Shown here: positions 26,115 to 35,742 of the stretch, piece after piece
Layout: the number at the start of each line of letters is the position of its first letter
Numbering within the stretch: the stretch's first letter is position 1
DNA from: Mesorhizobium sp. B2-7-2
GTDB taxonomy: Bacteria; Pseudomonadota; Alphaproteobacteria; Rhizobiales; Rhizobiaceae
NCBI RefSeq assembly: GCF_006440775.1
Contig: NZ_VFTZ01000005.1
Coordinates: forward strand, 235,947-299,946
Length of the DNA: 64,000 bases
Direction of reading: 5' to 3'
Notes under the pieces: generated by a model
What the model was told of the DNA's origin: nothing
Databases searched by the model: none
What the model saw: the letters and a program-made list of their open reading frames with translations, nothing else
Program-made: the position numbers and the translations under genes

Positions 26115-28898
26115 TCAACCAGCGTCGCGGACCCTAGTCAAAGCCACCGAAAGCTTCTCCTGTGCCTCGCGATATTCGGCGAGCTTGTCGCGCTCGGCCT
26201 CGACCACTTCCTCCGGCGCGTTGGCGACAAATTTTTCGTTCGAGAGCTTCTTGTGCAGGCGCGCGATCTCTTCGGTGACCTTGGCCAGTTCCTTCTGCAG
26301 CCGCGCGGCCTCGGCCTGGAGATCGATCAGGCTGCCGAGTGGCAGGCTTACTGTCGCTTCGTTGAGCACGATCTGCGCCGAACCTTTCGGCGGAGCATCG
26401 GCGAGCGCGATATCGCCGACGCGCGCCAGCCGCTTGATCGCCTGGGCGTGGCGCTCCAGCCGCTCTTGCGTCAGCGTGTTGGCGCCGATCACCGTCAGCG
26501 GCGCGATCGCCGCCGGCGGCACGTTCATTTCCGAACGCACCGAGCGGATGCCCGAGACAAGGTCGACCAGCCAGTTGATGTCGGCGGCGGCCTCCTCGTC
26601 CTCGAAGTCGGGCGACGGCCATGCGGCATGGCAAAGCAGCGACGAGCGCTCCTTGCCCTCGCCGACGGTCTGCGCCCAAAGCTCCTCGGTCATGAACGGC
26701 ATCATCGGATGCAGGAGCTTGTAGATTTCGTCCAGCACGAAGGCGACGCAGGCCCGGCTCTCGGCCTTGGCGGCCTCGTCCGTGCCCATGAACACCGGCT
26801 TCAACAGTTCCAGGTACCAGTCGCAGAACAGGTTCCAGACGAAGCGGTAGGCGGCGCCCGCCGCTTCGTTGAAACGATAGCTGGTGATGCCTTCGGTGAC
26901 CGCGCGCGCCGCGCGCGTCAGCTCGGTCAGGATCCAGCGATTGACCGGCAGCTTGGCATCGTTCAGCCAGAACTCGTCGTTGCGCGCGACCTCGTTCATC
27001 TCGGCGAAGCGCGTCGCGTTCCACAGCTTGGTGCCGAAATTGCGGTAGCCGGCGATGCGCGCCGGATCGAGCTTCACGTCGCGGCCTTGCGCCGCCATGA
27101 CGGTCAGCGTGAAGCGCAGCGCATCGGCGCCGTATTCGTCGATCAGCTCGAGCGGGTCGATGACGTTGCCTTTCGACTTCGACATCTTCTGCCCGTTCTT
27201 GTCGCGCACCAGCGCGTGCACATAGACGGTGTGGAACGGCTCCTCGTCCATGAAGTGCAGGCCCATCATCATCATGCGGGCGACCCAGAAGAAGATGATG
27301 TCGAAGCCGGTCACCAGCACGTCGGTCTGGTAATAGGTTTTGAGCTCCGGCGTCTGGTCGGGCCAGCCAAGCGTCGAGAACGGCCACAGCGCCGACGAGA
27401 ACCAGGTGTCGAGCACGTCCTCGTCGCGGGTCAGGATCTCGCCCGGCTGGAAGTTCTCGAGCTTATCCTCGACCCAGGCTTTCCACGGCCCTTCCAGCGC
27501 CAGGTAATATTCAATGGCGGCAGCGAGCGCCTCTTCCTCGGTCTTCTCGACGAAGACATGCCCGTCCGGTCCGTACCAGGCCGGGATCTGGTGACCCCAC
27601 CAGAGCTGGCGCGAGATGCACCAGGGCTGGATGTTCTCCATCCAGTCGAAATAGGTCTTTTCCCAGTTCTTCGGCACGAAGTTGGTACGGCCCTCGCGCA
27701 CCGAGGCGATCGCCGGCTTGGCGAGCTCGGCGGCGTTCACGTACCACTGGTCGGTCAGGAACGGCTCGATCGGCACGCCGCCGCGGTCGCCATGCGGCAC
27801 GGCATGCCTGTGCGGCTCGACCTTGTCGAGGAAGCCGCCGGCCTCCATCAGCTCGACGATCTTCTTGCGGGCCGTGAAACGGTCGAGCCCATCCAGCTCG
27901 TCCCACACCGCCTGGCGCTCCGGCGTGACATCGAGACCGGCAAGGAAGTCCTCATTGTCCTTCAGCTTGATGGCCGCTTCGACCGTCAGGATGTTGATCG
28001 CCGGCAGCTTGTGGCGCTTGCCGACCTCGAAGTCGTTGAAGTCATGCGCCGGCGTGATCTTGACCGCGCCGGAGCCTTTTTCCGGATCGGAATACTCGTC
28101 GGCGACGATCGGCATCCTGCGGCCGACGATCGGCAGCACGACGTTGCGGCCGACCAGACCGGAGAAGCGCTCGTCATCCGGATGCACGGCCACGGCCGTG
28201 TCGCCGAGCATCGTCTCGGGACGCGTCGTGGCGACCGTGATGAAGGTCTTCGGGTTCTCGGGGTCGAACGTCTCGCCGTCGATCGGATAGCGGAAGTGCC
28301 AGAGATTGCCGTTCACCTCGTGCTGCTCGACCTCAAGGTCGGAAATGGCGGTGAGCAGCTTCGGGTCCCAGTTCACCAGGCGCTTGTCCTTGTAGATAAG
28401 GCCTTCCTTGTAGAGGGTGACGAAGACCTCCAGCACGGCCTTGGACAGGCCTTCGTCCATGGTGAAGCGTTCGCGCGACCAGTCGGCCGAGGCGCCGAGC
28501 CGCTTCAGCTGGTTGAAAATCGCGCCGCCGGATTCGGACTTCCACTCCCAGACTTTCTCGATGAACTCTTCGCGCGTCAGATCGCGGCGGTGGATCTGCT
28601 TTTCCATGAGCTGGCGCTCGACCACCATCTGCGTGGCGATGCCGGCGTGATCCATGCCGGGCTGCCAGAGCACGTTCTTGCCGCGCATGCGCTCGAAGCG
28701 CACGAGAATGTCCTGCAGCGTGTTGTTGAGCGCATGACCCATATGCAGCGAGCCGGTGACGTTCGGCGGCGGGATGACGATGGTGAAGGCTTCGGCCCCT
28801 TCCTCCGCGCCGGCGCCCGCCCGGAAGGCGTCTGCCTCTTCCCAGACTTTGGCGATCTTCGGCTCGACGGCTTTGGCGTCGTAGGTCTTATCAAGCAT
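26115..28898 (-). CDS. valS: Valyl-tRNA synthetase
   Basis: This 927-residue class I synthetase charges tRNA-Val. It shows [19 protein letters not shown] (HIGH-type motif), the editing domain with [20 protein letters not shown], and [17 protein letters not shown] (KMSKS). A C-terminal coiled coil ([20 protein letters not shown]) binds tRNA. The start at 28898 ([15 protein letters not shown]) is the usual N-terminus; an upstream TTG at 28925 would add nine residues but is not family-like. The ATG is preceded by CCTCCTCC, not a Shine-Dalgarno sequence. Confidence 0.97.
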   Translation of the reverse strand: MLDKTYDAKAVEPKIAKVWEEADAFRAGAGAEEGAEAFTIVIPPPNVTGSLHMGHALNNTLQDILVRFERMRGKNVLWQPGMDHAGIATQMVVERQLMEKQIHRRDLTREEFIEKVWEWKSESGGAIFNQLKRLGASADWSRERFTMDEGLSKAVLEVFVTLYKEGLIYKDKRLVNWDPKLLTAISDLEVEQHEVNGNLWHFRYPIDGETFDPENPKTFITVATTRPETMLGDTAVAVHPDDERFSGLVGRNVVLPIVGRRMPIVADEYSDPEKGSGAVKITPAHDFNDFEVGKRHKLPAINILTVEAAIKLKDNEDFLAGLDVTPERQAVWDELDGLDRFTARKKIVELMEAGGFLDKVEPHRHAVPHGDRGGVPIEPFLTDQWYVNAAELAKPAIASVREGRTNFVPKNWEKTYFDWMENIQPWCISRQLWWGHQIPAWYGPDGHVFVEKTEEEALAAAIEYYLALEGPWKAWVEDKLENFQPGEILTRDEDVLDTWFSSALWPFSTLGWPDQTPELKTYYQTDVLVTGFDIIFFWVARMMMMGLHFMDEEPFHTVYVHALVRDKNGQKMSKSKGNVIDPLELIDEYGADALRFTLTVMAAQGRDVKLDPARIAGYRNFGTKLWNATRFAEMNEVARNDEFWLNDAKLPVNRWILTELTRAARAVTEGITSYRFNEAAGAAYRFVWNLFCDWYLELLKPVFMGTDEAAKAESRACVAFVLDEIYKLLHPMMPFMTEELWAQTVGEGKERSSLLCHAAWPSPDFEDEEAAADINWLVDLVSGIRSVRSEMNVPPAAIAPLTVIGANTLTQERLERHAQAIKRLARVGDIALADAPPKGSAQIVLNEATVSLPLGSLIDLQAEAARLQKELAKVTEEIARLHKKLSNEKFVANAPEEVVEAERDKLAEYREAQEKLSVALTRVRDAG

Positions 28899-29044
28899 GG
28901 AGGAGGTCCGAACTGTCGGGAACAAGCGTCCGGTGTAAATCGGAAGGTCTTGGCCGAGTCAACCGCGAGCGCTGCGATCGCTTCCACAGATAGGCCCGCC
29001 GCGAGCAGCGACAATGCCGGCCGGGCGAGCAGCAGCGCTTCCCT

Positions 29045-29146
29045 GGAGCAATTCCAGAACAAGTGCGTAGCGGTTTTCCGTCCGGAATTGCGCAGAAACA
29101 AAGATTTTGAGCAGTTCGGCGATTCCGAGAAACGCTGAACCGCTCA
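29045..29146. repeat. Dispersed ~105-bp repeat, copy B
   Basis: It begins GGAGCAATTCCAGAACAAG and runs through GCGGTTTTCCGTCCGGAATT to AACGCTGAACCGCTC, matching copy A at 21544-21650 at most positions. Both internal stems are kept. It fills part of the 311-bp gap between popZ and valS. Confidence 0.75.
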
Positions 29147-29157
29147 AAGCAGCCTTA

Positions 29158-29186
29158 GACAAAAGCGCCGCCCCAGGACGGCGCTT
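29158..29186 (-). terminator. Rho-independent terminator after popZ
   Basis: The stem AAGCGCCG (29163-29170) with CGGCGCTT (29179-29186) is followed on the minus strand by TTGTC after the stem Ts (reading ...GGCGCTTTTGTC). It lies 24 bp beyond the popZ stop. Confidence 0.75.
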
Positions 29187-29209
29187 GCCGGGCTGCCTGT
29201 TGCGCCAGC

Positions 29210-30001
29210 TTACTGCGCCCCGCGCGCCACGCGCTCGATCTCCTCGCGCACCAGCCTTTCGACAAGCGTCGGCAGGTTGTTGTCGAGCCAATCCTGAAGC
29301 ATCGGCCGCAGCATCTGCTCGGCCATCTCGTCGAAGCTTTTCTTGCCGCGGCTGGCAAAAGCATCGGAAAGCTCGCCAAAGGCCGCGGCGACCTGCCGGC
29401 CCGCATGCTCGGAAAGGATCGCGGGCCGAGCCGGCTGCACCTCCGGTTCGGAGGCCCGGGACGCGCCTACAGGCACGGAATCTTCGAATGTCGGCTCTTC
29501 CTTCTCGACCTCGGCCTTCGGCGCGGCTTCCGGGGCCCGGATGGCCGGTCTCGCGGTGACCGTGCTGCCGCCGACCGCCGCGATTTCGCGCCGCCAGTCG
29601 GCGACAATGGTCTCGGCCGTCTGCGGCGCATTTGCCGCGGCCGGCTTGCTCGCGGCCGCATGCGCGCTCGGCGCAGTGCTCTCGAGCTCAACTGTCGGCG
29701 CAGTCTTCACCGGCTCGGAGCGGGCGGCGCGCGGCAGCACTGGATCGGTCGCCGCAAGCTGCGCCTGGACTTCCGCCAGCGTCGGCGGCTTGCGGACGTC
29801 GGCATGCAATTCGGAACGAAAGGCATCAACCTCGACAGCGGGCGCGCCAGCCGCGGCCGGCTCCAGATCCTGGCGCAGCTCGCCGGCCTCGGCCGGTTGC
29901 TTGCGCCCGGTGTCGCTGTCTTCGATGATCCTTCGGATGGAAGCCAGTATCTCTTCCATGGAAGGTTCGCGCTGCGCGCTGCTTGCCGTCGCCATCGTCA
30001 C
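29210..30001 (-). CDS. popZ: PopZ-family (DUF2497) polar organising protein
   Basis: This 263-residue protein carries both PopZ signatures. One is the N-terminal helix EPSMEEILASIRRIIED (about residues 13-29), which recruits client proteins; the other is the C-terminal oligomerisation region KSFDEMAEQMLRPMLQDWLDNNLPTLVERLVREEI. A long disordered Pro/Ala/Glu linker lies between. PopZ forms a cytoplasmic polar matrix that anchors the centromere; in rhizobia it marks the growing pole. An alternative ATG is two codons in. The tolC-popZ-valS order is conserved in the order. Confidence 0.88.
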   Translation of the reverse strand: MTMATASSAQREPSMEEILASIRRIIEDSDTGRKQPAEAGELRQDLEPAAAGAPAVEVDAFRSELHADVRKPPTLAEVQAQLAATDPVLPRAARSEPVKTAPTVELESTAPSAHAAASKPAAANAPQTAETIVADWRREIAAVGGSTVTARPAIRAPEAAPKAEVEKEEPTFEDSVPVGASRASEPEVQPARPAILSEHAGRQVAAAFGELSDAFASRGKKSFDEMAEQMLRPMLQDWLDNNLPTLVERLVREEIERVARGAQ

Positions 30002-30204
30002 ATCCGCCGCCCTAGTGACCTGCCCAAGAACTTGACCTGCTCAAGAACTTGACCCGTTCAAGAATTCCGTCCTGCCCGGGCCGGAATTCGAATCAATGGA
30101 GACAGCGTAACCGACCGATCGTCATCCGAGAATCCCCAATCTGGAGACACGTTCGATTTCAACAGATTAGGCGACGCGCAGCCTAACGAGCCTCCCGGAA
30201 AGAC

Positions 30205-30237
30205 AAACGCCGCGCGTCCATCGGACACGCGGCGTTT
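30205..30237 (-). terminator. Rho-independent terminator after tolC
   Basis: A 10-bp perfect stem (AAACGCCGCG at 30205-30214 with CGCGGCGTTT at 30228-30237) lies 24 bp beyond the tolC stop. On the minus strand it continues GTTTGTCTTTCC. The rest of the 259-bp gap to popZ shows only a short direct repeat (AAGAACTTGACC, twice, near 30028-30052). Confidence 0.75.
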
Positions 30238-30260
30238 GCAGGAAGTATGCTTGTCGGCAA

Positions 30261-31640
30261 TCAGCGCCCGTCTGGCGTGCGCAGTCCGATCCACTTGTCC
30301 TTGACGGCGTTGTAATGCTCTTCCGGCCTGTATTTGGTGACCGCCAGGCCCAGCCGATCCACCGACAACCGGCCCATCGCCTGGAGAATGGCATAGCTCG
30401 CCACCACCACGTCGCGCTCGGAACTGGCCTGGTTGATCTTGGCGGTGATGACTGCGTTCTGCGCGTTCAACACATCCAGCGTCGTGCGCTGGCCGACATT
30501 GCGCTCTTCGATGACGCCGTTGAGCGCCAGCTGAGCGGCATCGATCACCTGCCTGTTGGCAGCTACCGTTTCGCGCGCCGCGGTGTATTGCGTCCATGCC
30601 GTGACCAGAGCCTGGCGCACCTCATCGCGGGTGACGTCGATCTGGATGCGTGCCTCCGAAAGCGATTCCTTGTTCTGCCGCACAACCGCCGAGGTCCGGC
30701 CGCCCGAATAGATCGGAATGGTCAGCGTGGCGCCGATATTGGCCGAGGTCGAGGTGCCGTTGGTGCCCCTGATGTCGGGAACGGAGTGGCTGTAATTGTC
30801 CGAAACGCCGGCCGAGGCCGTCACTTGCGGCAGCAGCGCGCCTTCCGCCGACTTCACCGAAAAGGCCGCGGCATCGACGAGATGCTGTGTGGCAAGAATG
30901 GCGGGATGCTCGACGGAAGCGATGGCCAATGCCGAATCGACGCTACCCGGCAGCAGCTTGCCCAGCGGCGAGGCTGGCCTGAGCTTGCCCGGTTCGTCGC
31001 CGACGATCTGGTGATAGGTGGCGGCGCTCGCCAGCGCCGTCGCGCGGGCAGCGCTCAGCTGCGCCACGGCCGTCGCGCGCGAGGCATCGGCCTGGGCCAC
31101 GTCGGTGCGGGTGCCCTCGCCGACCTCGAAGCGCGAGCGGGCGGCGCGCGCCTGCTCGCTCAGGAACTGCAGGTTCTGCTCGGTCAGCACCGCGACCTGG
31201 CGGTCGCGAATCACGTCCATATAGGCGCTGGCCGCGTTGAACAGGATGTTCTCTTCGGTGTTGCGCAGGCTTTCGACCGAGGCCTTCACCTGCGATTCGG
31301 CGGCAGCGACATTGTTCCTGGTCTGAAACCCATCGAACAGCGTCTGATTGATTTGTATGCCGAAGTTGCCCGTGGTGATGTTCTGGGTGGAGCCCTGTGC
31401 GTGGGTGCTGGTGTAATCGATGCTGCTCGAACCGGTGACGGTCGGGCGCCAGCCCGACTTGGCGATGGCCACGCCCTCATCGGTGACGCGAACGCCGGCG
31501 CGGGCCGCGTTGAGCTGCGAATTGTACTGGTAGGCTTTGGCGAGCGCGCCTGTAATGGTTTCGGCGGAGGCGGCCAGCGGCGAAAGCGCGGTGGCCGAAA
31601 CAAGGATAGCTACTAAAATACTCTTGCGTAGAGGCGGCAC
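30261..31640 (-). CDS. tolC: TolC-family outer-membrane efflux channel
   Basis: This outer-membrane channel protein serves type I secretion and tripartite efflux. It has a signal peptide (cleavage near ASA-E), then ITGALAKAYQYNSQLNAARAGVR, the first TolC helix, and two repeated OEP halves. The second half includes SVKSAEGALLPQVTASAGVSD and the conserved RNVGQRTTLDVLNAQ. I chose the GTG at 31640 because GAGGG lies about 10 nt upstream and the product then starts with a normal signal peptide (459 residues). An ATG 13 codons earlier would add an unlikely leader. Confidence 0.92.
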   Translation of the reverse strand: MPPLRKSILVAILVSATALSPLAASAETITGALAKAYQYNSQLNAARAGVRVTDEGVAIAKSGWRPTVTGSSSIDYTSTHAQGSTQNITTGNFGIQINQTLFDGFQTRNNVAAAESQVKASVESLRNTEENILFNAASAYMDVIRDRQVAVLTEQNLQFLSEQARAARSRFEVGEGTRTDVAQADASRATAVAQLSAARATALASAATYHQIVGDEPGKLRPASPLGKLLPGSVDSALAIASVEHPAILATQHLVDAAAFSVKSAEGALLPQVTASAGVSDNYSHSVPDIRGTNGTSTSANIGATLTIPIYSGGRTSAVVRQNKESLSEARIQIDVTRDEVRQALVTAWTQYTAARETVAANRQVIDAAQLALNGVIEERNVGQRTTLDVLNAQNAVITAKINQASSERDVVVASYAILQAMGRLSVDRLGLAVTKYRPEEHYNAVKDKWIGLRTPDGR

Positions 31641-31826
31641 GTTATATCCCTCATTCGTTTTGCATGGGAACCACGCCACGCCAACCCACCCCTTACGGAT
31701 CGGCTAGCGCCGCGTTGTTTATCGTTCCCCCGCTGACGGCCTCCCGGAAACGCCCGGTCAACAAATCAGCAACGATTGTCAGGCGCAAGCGATCATGACA
31801 GCGCCTTCGCTGCAAGGCAAAAACGC

Positions 31827-32501
31827 TCAGAATTCAAATGCGTGAGCACGTTCGAAGCCCGGTAGTGGCTTAATTGCCGCATTAAAGGCACGCCTTCCGG
31901 TTACAACCCCCCCTGCCTTGAAAAACAGCCGGGCCACGCCAGAGTTGCCCCGCCCTTCGACCGCAACCAGGCGTCCATCTTCCGCGAGCTGGTCGAGCAA
32001 TGCCTGCGGCACTTCCTCGACGCTGCCGCCGATGAAGATGACGTTGTAGGGCCCTTTGGCGGCCTGCCCCTGCGGCAGCGGCCCGGTGACGACCGTGACG
32101 TTCGGGCAGCCAAGGCTGGAAAGTGTTGATTTCGCGGCCTCCGCCAGCGCCGCATCACTCTCCAGCGCGACGACGGAACGCGCCAGCCTGGACAGCAACG
32201 CGGCGGAATAGCCGGTGCCGCAACCGACATCGAGCACCGAATCGCTCGCGTCGATCTCGGCCAGCTGCAAAAGCTTGGCGAGCGGCGACGGCTCCATCAG
32301 GTAGCGTGCGCCGCTGCCATTGGCGCCGTCGGAAATGCGGATGTCTTCGTCGATATAGGCCAGGTCCTGCTGTCCGGCGTCGACAAAGGCCTCGCGCGGA
32401 ACGGTCAGCATCGCTTCGATGAGCGGCGCGCTGGTCACGTCTGTGGTGCGGATCTGGCCGTCGACCATCTTCACGCGGCGTTCGGAGAAATCAGCGTTCA
32501 T
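31827..32501 (-). CDS. Protein-L-isoaspartate O-methyltransferase-like protein (second copy)
   Basis: This 224-residue PCMT-family protein has SAM motif I as VLDVGCGTGYSAALLSRL and the PCMT-type lead-in RYLMEPSPLAKLLQLAEI. The usual substrate-binding region is altered (IRISDGANGSGARYLMEP), and it is distinct from pcm at 4588-5241. The start at 32501 (MNADFSERRVKMVDGQIRT) matches the rhizobial family found upstream of tolC. The 186-bp gap before tolC suggests separate promoters. Whether it repairs isoaspartate is uncertain. Confidence 0.85.
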   Translation of the reverse strand: MNADFSERRVKMVDGQIRTTDVTSAPLIEAMLTVPREAFVDAGQQDLAYIDEDIRISDGANGSGARYLMEPSPLAKLLQLAEIDASDSVLDVGCGTGYSAALLSRLARSVVALESDAALAEAAKSTLSSLGCPNVTVVTGPLPQGQAAKGPYNVIFIGGSVEEVPQALLDQLAEDGRLVAVEGRGNSGVARLFFKAGGVVTGRRAFNAAIKPLPGFERAHAFEF

Positions 32502-32593
32502 GTCCCAAAAATCCGCTCCCCGCGCCAGGCGCGCGGCCAAAACTTCGACTGGAACCCCGCTCCGGCGCGATTGCGCTGGAGCCCGCAAGCATC

Positions 32594-32667
32594 TGGAGGC
32601 CTCGCCCGGAATCGAACCGGGGTGCAAGGATTTGCAGTCCTCTGCGTAACCACTCCGCCACGAGGCC
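32594..32667 (-). tRNA. tRNA-Cys (GCA)
   Basis: On the minus strand the sequence folds as a 74-nt tRNA including a genomic CCA. The acceptor stem is GGCCTCG with CGAGGCC, the discriminator is U (diagnostic of tRNA-Cys), the anticodon loop CTGCAAA holds GCA, and the T-arm is CCGGTTCGATTCCGG. Its 3' end is 93 bp upstream of the second pcm-like gene. Confidence 0.97.
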
Positions 32668-32831
32668 TCGCAATGCTCCCGGCGTTCCGAGCGAACTCAT
32701 TATGTTGGCGCTCAAAGGTCGTCAAGCGCTCGCGCGTCTTTCCCGGCGCTTTCGCAAGGAGCAGCCAAAGTGGTGATTACCAATCGGTTGTCACGGGTTC
32801 GGTATCGCCGCGGCGGAGCCGCCCCGTGCTC

Positions 32832-33092
32832 TCAGTCGGGCCGCCGCCGGCGTTCCCACCAGACGACGAAACGCCTCCGGTGGCGTCGGATCATGGCGAA
32901 TTCATAGGATAGAACCAGCAGACCGAGCGGTATCATCCAGAAACCGAGAATCGGCAGAAAGCCCAGAAGCCCGCCAAGCGTAAGCAGCATGCCGATCGCG
33001 ATTCGCCAGCCGCGCGAACGCGGCATGGTGAACTCGCGGCCGAAGATCGAAATCTTCCGCGCCGGGGTGTTGTCATCATCCGCTGCGGTCAT
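32832..33092 (-). CDS. Small membrane protein of unknown function
   Basis: This 86-residue protein has an acidic N-terminus, a basic stretch and two closely spaced hydrophobic segments (IAIGMLLTLGGLLGFLPILG and WMIPLGLLVLSYEFA). It ends in a very Arg-rich tail (RRHRRRFVVWWERRRRPD), so both ends are likely cytoplasmic. I recognise no function. It stands alone between the two tRNA genes. Confidence 0.7.
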   Translation of the reverse strand: MTAADDDNTPARKISIFGREFTMPRSRGWRIAIGMLLTLGGLLGFLPILGFWMIPLGLLVLSYEFAMIRRHRRRFVVWWERRRRPD

Positions 33093-33244
33093 TCAAGCCA
33101 GATCCCATCTGCTGTCTAAGCCATGTCAAGACGACAACCGGCCGCTTTGTTCCGTGCCGGTGTGAAGCCCTTCATATGTGGGCGCGCCGAACGATGGCAC
33201 AAATAGCCGCATCAAAAACTGGAGAAAAATTGCGAAATGCTTCT

Positions 33245-33273
33245 TTGCAAAGCCGAAAGGTGTTTGCTATAGG
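33245..33273 (+). promoter_or_regulatory. Sigma-70-type promoter of tRNA-Asn
   Basis: TTGCAA (33245-33250) and TATAGG (33268-33273) are separated by exactly 17 bp. Transcription would begin near 33280, about 20 nt before the mature tRNA 5' end. Confidence 0.65.
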
Positions 33274-33300
33274 CTGCGCCACTCACGTTAGAGCCTCCGT

Positions 33301-33375
33301 TCCCCGGTAGCTCAGTGGTAGAGCAACCGGCTGTTAACCGGTTGGTCGCTGGTTCGAATCCGGCCCGGGGAGCCA
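33301..33375 (+). tRNA. tRNA-Asn (GTT)
   Basis: This 75-nt tRNA includes CCA. The acceptor stem is TCCCCGG with CCGGGGA, the discriminator is G, the anticodon loop CTGTTAA carries GTT, and the T-arm is GCTGGTTCGAATCCGGC. It marks the left edge of the accessory region. tRNA-Asn genes are frequent integration sites, but I found no second copy of its 3' end in the window. Confidence 0.97.
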
Positions 33376-33716
33376 AGTTCCACTCGGAACGCCTTGTATC
33401 TCGACGTTTTCAAGGCCAAGCCTTTCCCAGCGGTCCACATTCCCGCACGCTCGAGGCTCAACCTCAAGGCAATGTCCGTCAAGCGCGTCCTCGACAGGGC
33501 CGAAAACGTCTGATCGTTATCTGTTTTCAGATGCTGGCGATTGCCGAATGAAGGTAGGCGCCCCCGCCAAGTTTTCGTTTTGCCACAACGATCGAGCAGC
33601 CGCCGATCTGTCTCACATTCGTACCATCACGACGGACGACATGATCCACGCCGACCCGACGATCTGCGTGAGCGACTGCTCGCCAAGGCGTTGCGCCACA
33701 CGCTGATTGCCTTAAC
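33376..33716. other. Intergenic region, nothing recognised
   Basis: These 341 bases between tRNA-Asn and the membrane AraC gene contain short open frames in several phases, but none has a convincing start, ribosome-binding site or recognisable product. No integrase remnant is visible. Confidence 0.5.
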
Positions 33717-34787
33717 ATGATGCACATGAAGGGGGCGTTCGATATTGTCGATCTGCTGCTGCGCGGGGGTGCGGTCGCGCTGAACCTACTCGTTGCCGTC
33801 CAGTTCCTGCGATGGCATGCGCAGCGATTCGCGATGACTGCGGGGAGCCTCTTTGCCGTCTCCATCGCCGGCTACGGTCTCGCATCGAGCGGCCCCGTGA
33901 CGGATGCGCTGGGCTTGCCTTCCGAGGCCCTTGTCATCGCGGCCGTGCTCGCTTCGGCGTTCTTCTGGTGGTTCGCGCTCGCGCTGTTTCGGGACGACTT
34001 CGCGTGGCGGCATGTCTATGCCCTGCCGCCCGGTCTGCTCCTCGTATTCTACGGCATGCGGCAATGGTCAGAGGGACCGGGCCGCACCGCGGGCGAGCTG
34101 CTGCATCAGGTCGTGGTGGTGTTGTTGTTGATCCATGTTGTCAGCCTCGCGGTTCGAGAACTCGGGGACGACCTCGTCGATTCCCGGCGACGTTTCCGCG
34201 TCGTCGTCGCGCTCGTGCTGCCCGTGGTAGGATTAATCATCGCCGTGAGCGAACTCTACAGGCTTCGTCAGCCGCTGCCGGAATGGACCGTCCTCGCTCA
34301 ATCGTCGATGCTGGCGACACTGTCGCTTGCCTTCGCCGTCTGGACGACCGTGATCCGCCAGAACCTTTTCGTCTCCTCCCCTTCGGCAACGCAGCCGCGC
34401 GCCGATCGGCTCGGTCCCGTCGAAAGGCTGGAACTCCAGCGCCTCCAGTCCGTGATCTCAAAGGGTTCCTGCTTTGAACCCGACCTTTCGCTAGGGTCGC
34501 TCGCGCGCCAGCTCGCCCTGCCGGAGCACCGGCTGCGCAGGCTCATCAACAAGGGGCTCGGCTACCGCAACTTCGCGGCCTTCCTCAACGACCACCGCGT
34601 CGCGGAGGCCAAGCGCAGGCTGGCCGATCCGGAGCAAGCGCGCGAGCAGGTCGCCTCCATCGCCTTCGGTCTCGGCTATGCTTCGCTTGCGCCGTTCAAC
34701 CGAGCGTTTCGGGAATTGACCCGCCTCACGCCGAGCGACTACCGCGCGCAGGCGCTGGCGCGGCACGTCGATTCCGGAAACTCCTGA
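33717..34787 (+). CDS. Membrane-anchored AraC-family regulator
   Basis: In this 356-residue protein the N-terminal ~220 residues form about six or seven hydrophobic segments (for example VLASAFFWWFALALF and LLHQVVVVLLLIHVVSLAV). The C-terminal ~110 residues are an AraC DNA-binding domain (DLSLGSLARQLALPEHRLRRLINKGLGYRNFAAFLNDHRV, then VASIAFGLGYASLAPFNRAF and LTPSDYRAQ). Such proteins sense membrane or extracellular signals. It lies 99 bp upstream of a co-directional sterol-desaturase-family gene and probably controls that pair. The start is one of three nearby Met codons. Confidence 0.87.
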   Translation: MMHMKGAFDIVDLLLRGGAVALNLLVAVQFLRWHAQRFAMTAGSLFAVSIAGYGLASSGPVTDALGLPSEALVIAAVLASAFFWWFALALFRDDFAWRHVYALPPGLLLVFYGMRQWSEGPGRTAGELLHQVVVVLLLIHVVSLAVRELGDDLVDSRRRFRVVVALVLPVVGLIIAVSELYRLRQPLPEWTVLAQSSMLATLSLAFAVWTTVIRQNLFVSSPSATQPRADRLGPVERLELQRLQSVISKGSCFEPDLSLGSLARQLALPEHRLRRLINKGLGYRNFAAFLNDHRVAEAKRRLADPEQAREQVASIAFGLGYASLAPFNRAFRELTRLTPSDYRAQALARHVDSGNS

Positions 34788-34886
34788 TCGAATCCGGAAA
34801 TCGCTGTGCGTCCGGTGATCGCGCGCAGCCCGATCCGCGCTCTTTGACCAACCATCCTTCCGGTATTCCACCGAAGGGAGCATCCG

Positions 34887-35729
34887 ATGTCCGACACATG
34901 CCTGCTGATTTCGCTCATGAGCTACGCAAGCCTCGTCTACCCCTATATTCTGCAGGGTGACCTTATCCGCTATGTCGCCGGGGCGGGCGGCACATTCCTG
35001 ATCGTCAACACGCTGCTCGCCGGCTGGCTTGCCCGTCGAAGGATTCGCGTCGAGCGACCGGACTGGCGCCAAATGGCGCGCGAGATCCTCGCGTCGCTAC
35101 GGACTGTAGTCATCTTCTCGCTCGTCGGCCTTGCCATCGCCCTGTCGGAACGGCTGGGCTGGCTGGCGATCTACGGCGATCCGCTCGATCGCGGGCTGCC
35201 ATATCTCGTGTTCAACCTCCTCGTGCTTATCGTCGCCCACGACGCCTGGTTCTACTGGTCTCACAAGATCATGCACCGGCCGGGGCTGTTTCGATGGTTC
35301 CACCGGCTCCACCACCGTTCGCACAATCCGTCGCCCTGGACATCCTATGCCTTCGACGCGAGCGAAGCGCTGGTCAACGCGATCTACCTGCCGCTGGCGC
35401 TGCTCCTGATGCCGACAAGCCTGCTCGCCGTGTTCCTTTTCACCGCCCACATGATGTTGCGTAATGCTGTCGGTCATTGCGGATACGAGATATTTCCTGC
35501 GCGCCCGAATGGACGGCCGCTGTTCGAGTGGTTGACCACGGTGACCCATCACGATCTGCATCATGCCAGGCCGCGCTACAATTTCGGACTCTATTTCACC
35601 TGGTGGGACAGGTTGATGGGCACTGAGGATCCGACTTACCTCACCGCCTTCGCCCAGGCAGCGGGCAAAGCCGACAAACGCCGACCGCAGGTTACACCGC
35701 AGCTACCGGCGCCTGCGGCGAAGGGTTAG
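34887..35729 (+). CDS. Sterol desaturase / fatty acid hydroxylase family protein
   Basis: This is a di-iron membrane oxygenase of the FA-hydroxylase superfamily, 280 residues, with about four transmembrane segments. The histidine boxes are in order: WSHKIMHRPGLF, HRLHHRSHN, then HMMLRNAVGH and THHDLHHARPRYNFG. These act on lipid alkyl chains or sterols; the actual substrate is unknown. The ATG at 34887 has GGGAG seven nt upstream. It is followed at 13 bp by a methyltransferase gene, suggesting a two-gene lipid-modification unit under the upstream AraC protein. Confidence 0.88.
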   Translation: MSDTCLLISLMSYASLVYPYILQGDLIRYVAGAGGTFLIVNTLLAGWLARRRIRVERPDWRQMAREILASLRTVVIFSLVGLAIALSERLGWLAIYGDPLDRGLPYLVFNLLVLIVAHDAWFYWSHKIMHRPGLFRWFHRLHHRSHNPSPWTSYAFDASEALVNAIYLPLALLLMPTSLLAVFLFTAHMMLRNAVGHCGYEIFPARPNGRPLFEWLTTVTHHDLHHARPRYNFGLYFTWWDRLMGTEDPTYLTAFAQAAGKADKRRPQVTPQLPAPAAKG

Positions 35730-35742
35730 CGGGAGCATTTTC

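Noticed and set aside
26253..29138. 961-codon plus-strand open frame opposite valS
   Set aside because: Antisense shadow of valyl-tRNA synthetase in GC-rich DNA.
33301..33375. Integrated genomic island with attL/attR at tRNA-Asn
   Set aside because: No second copy of the tRNA 3' end and no integrase gene were found in the window.
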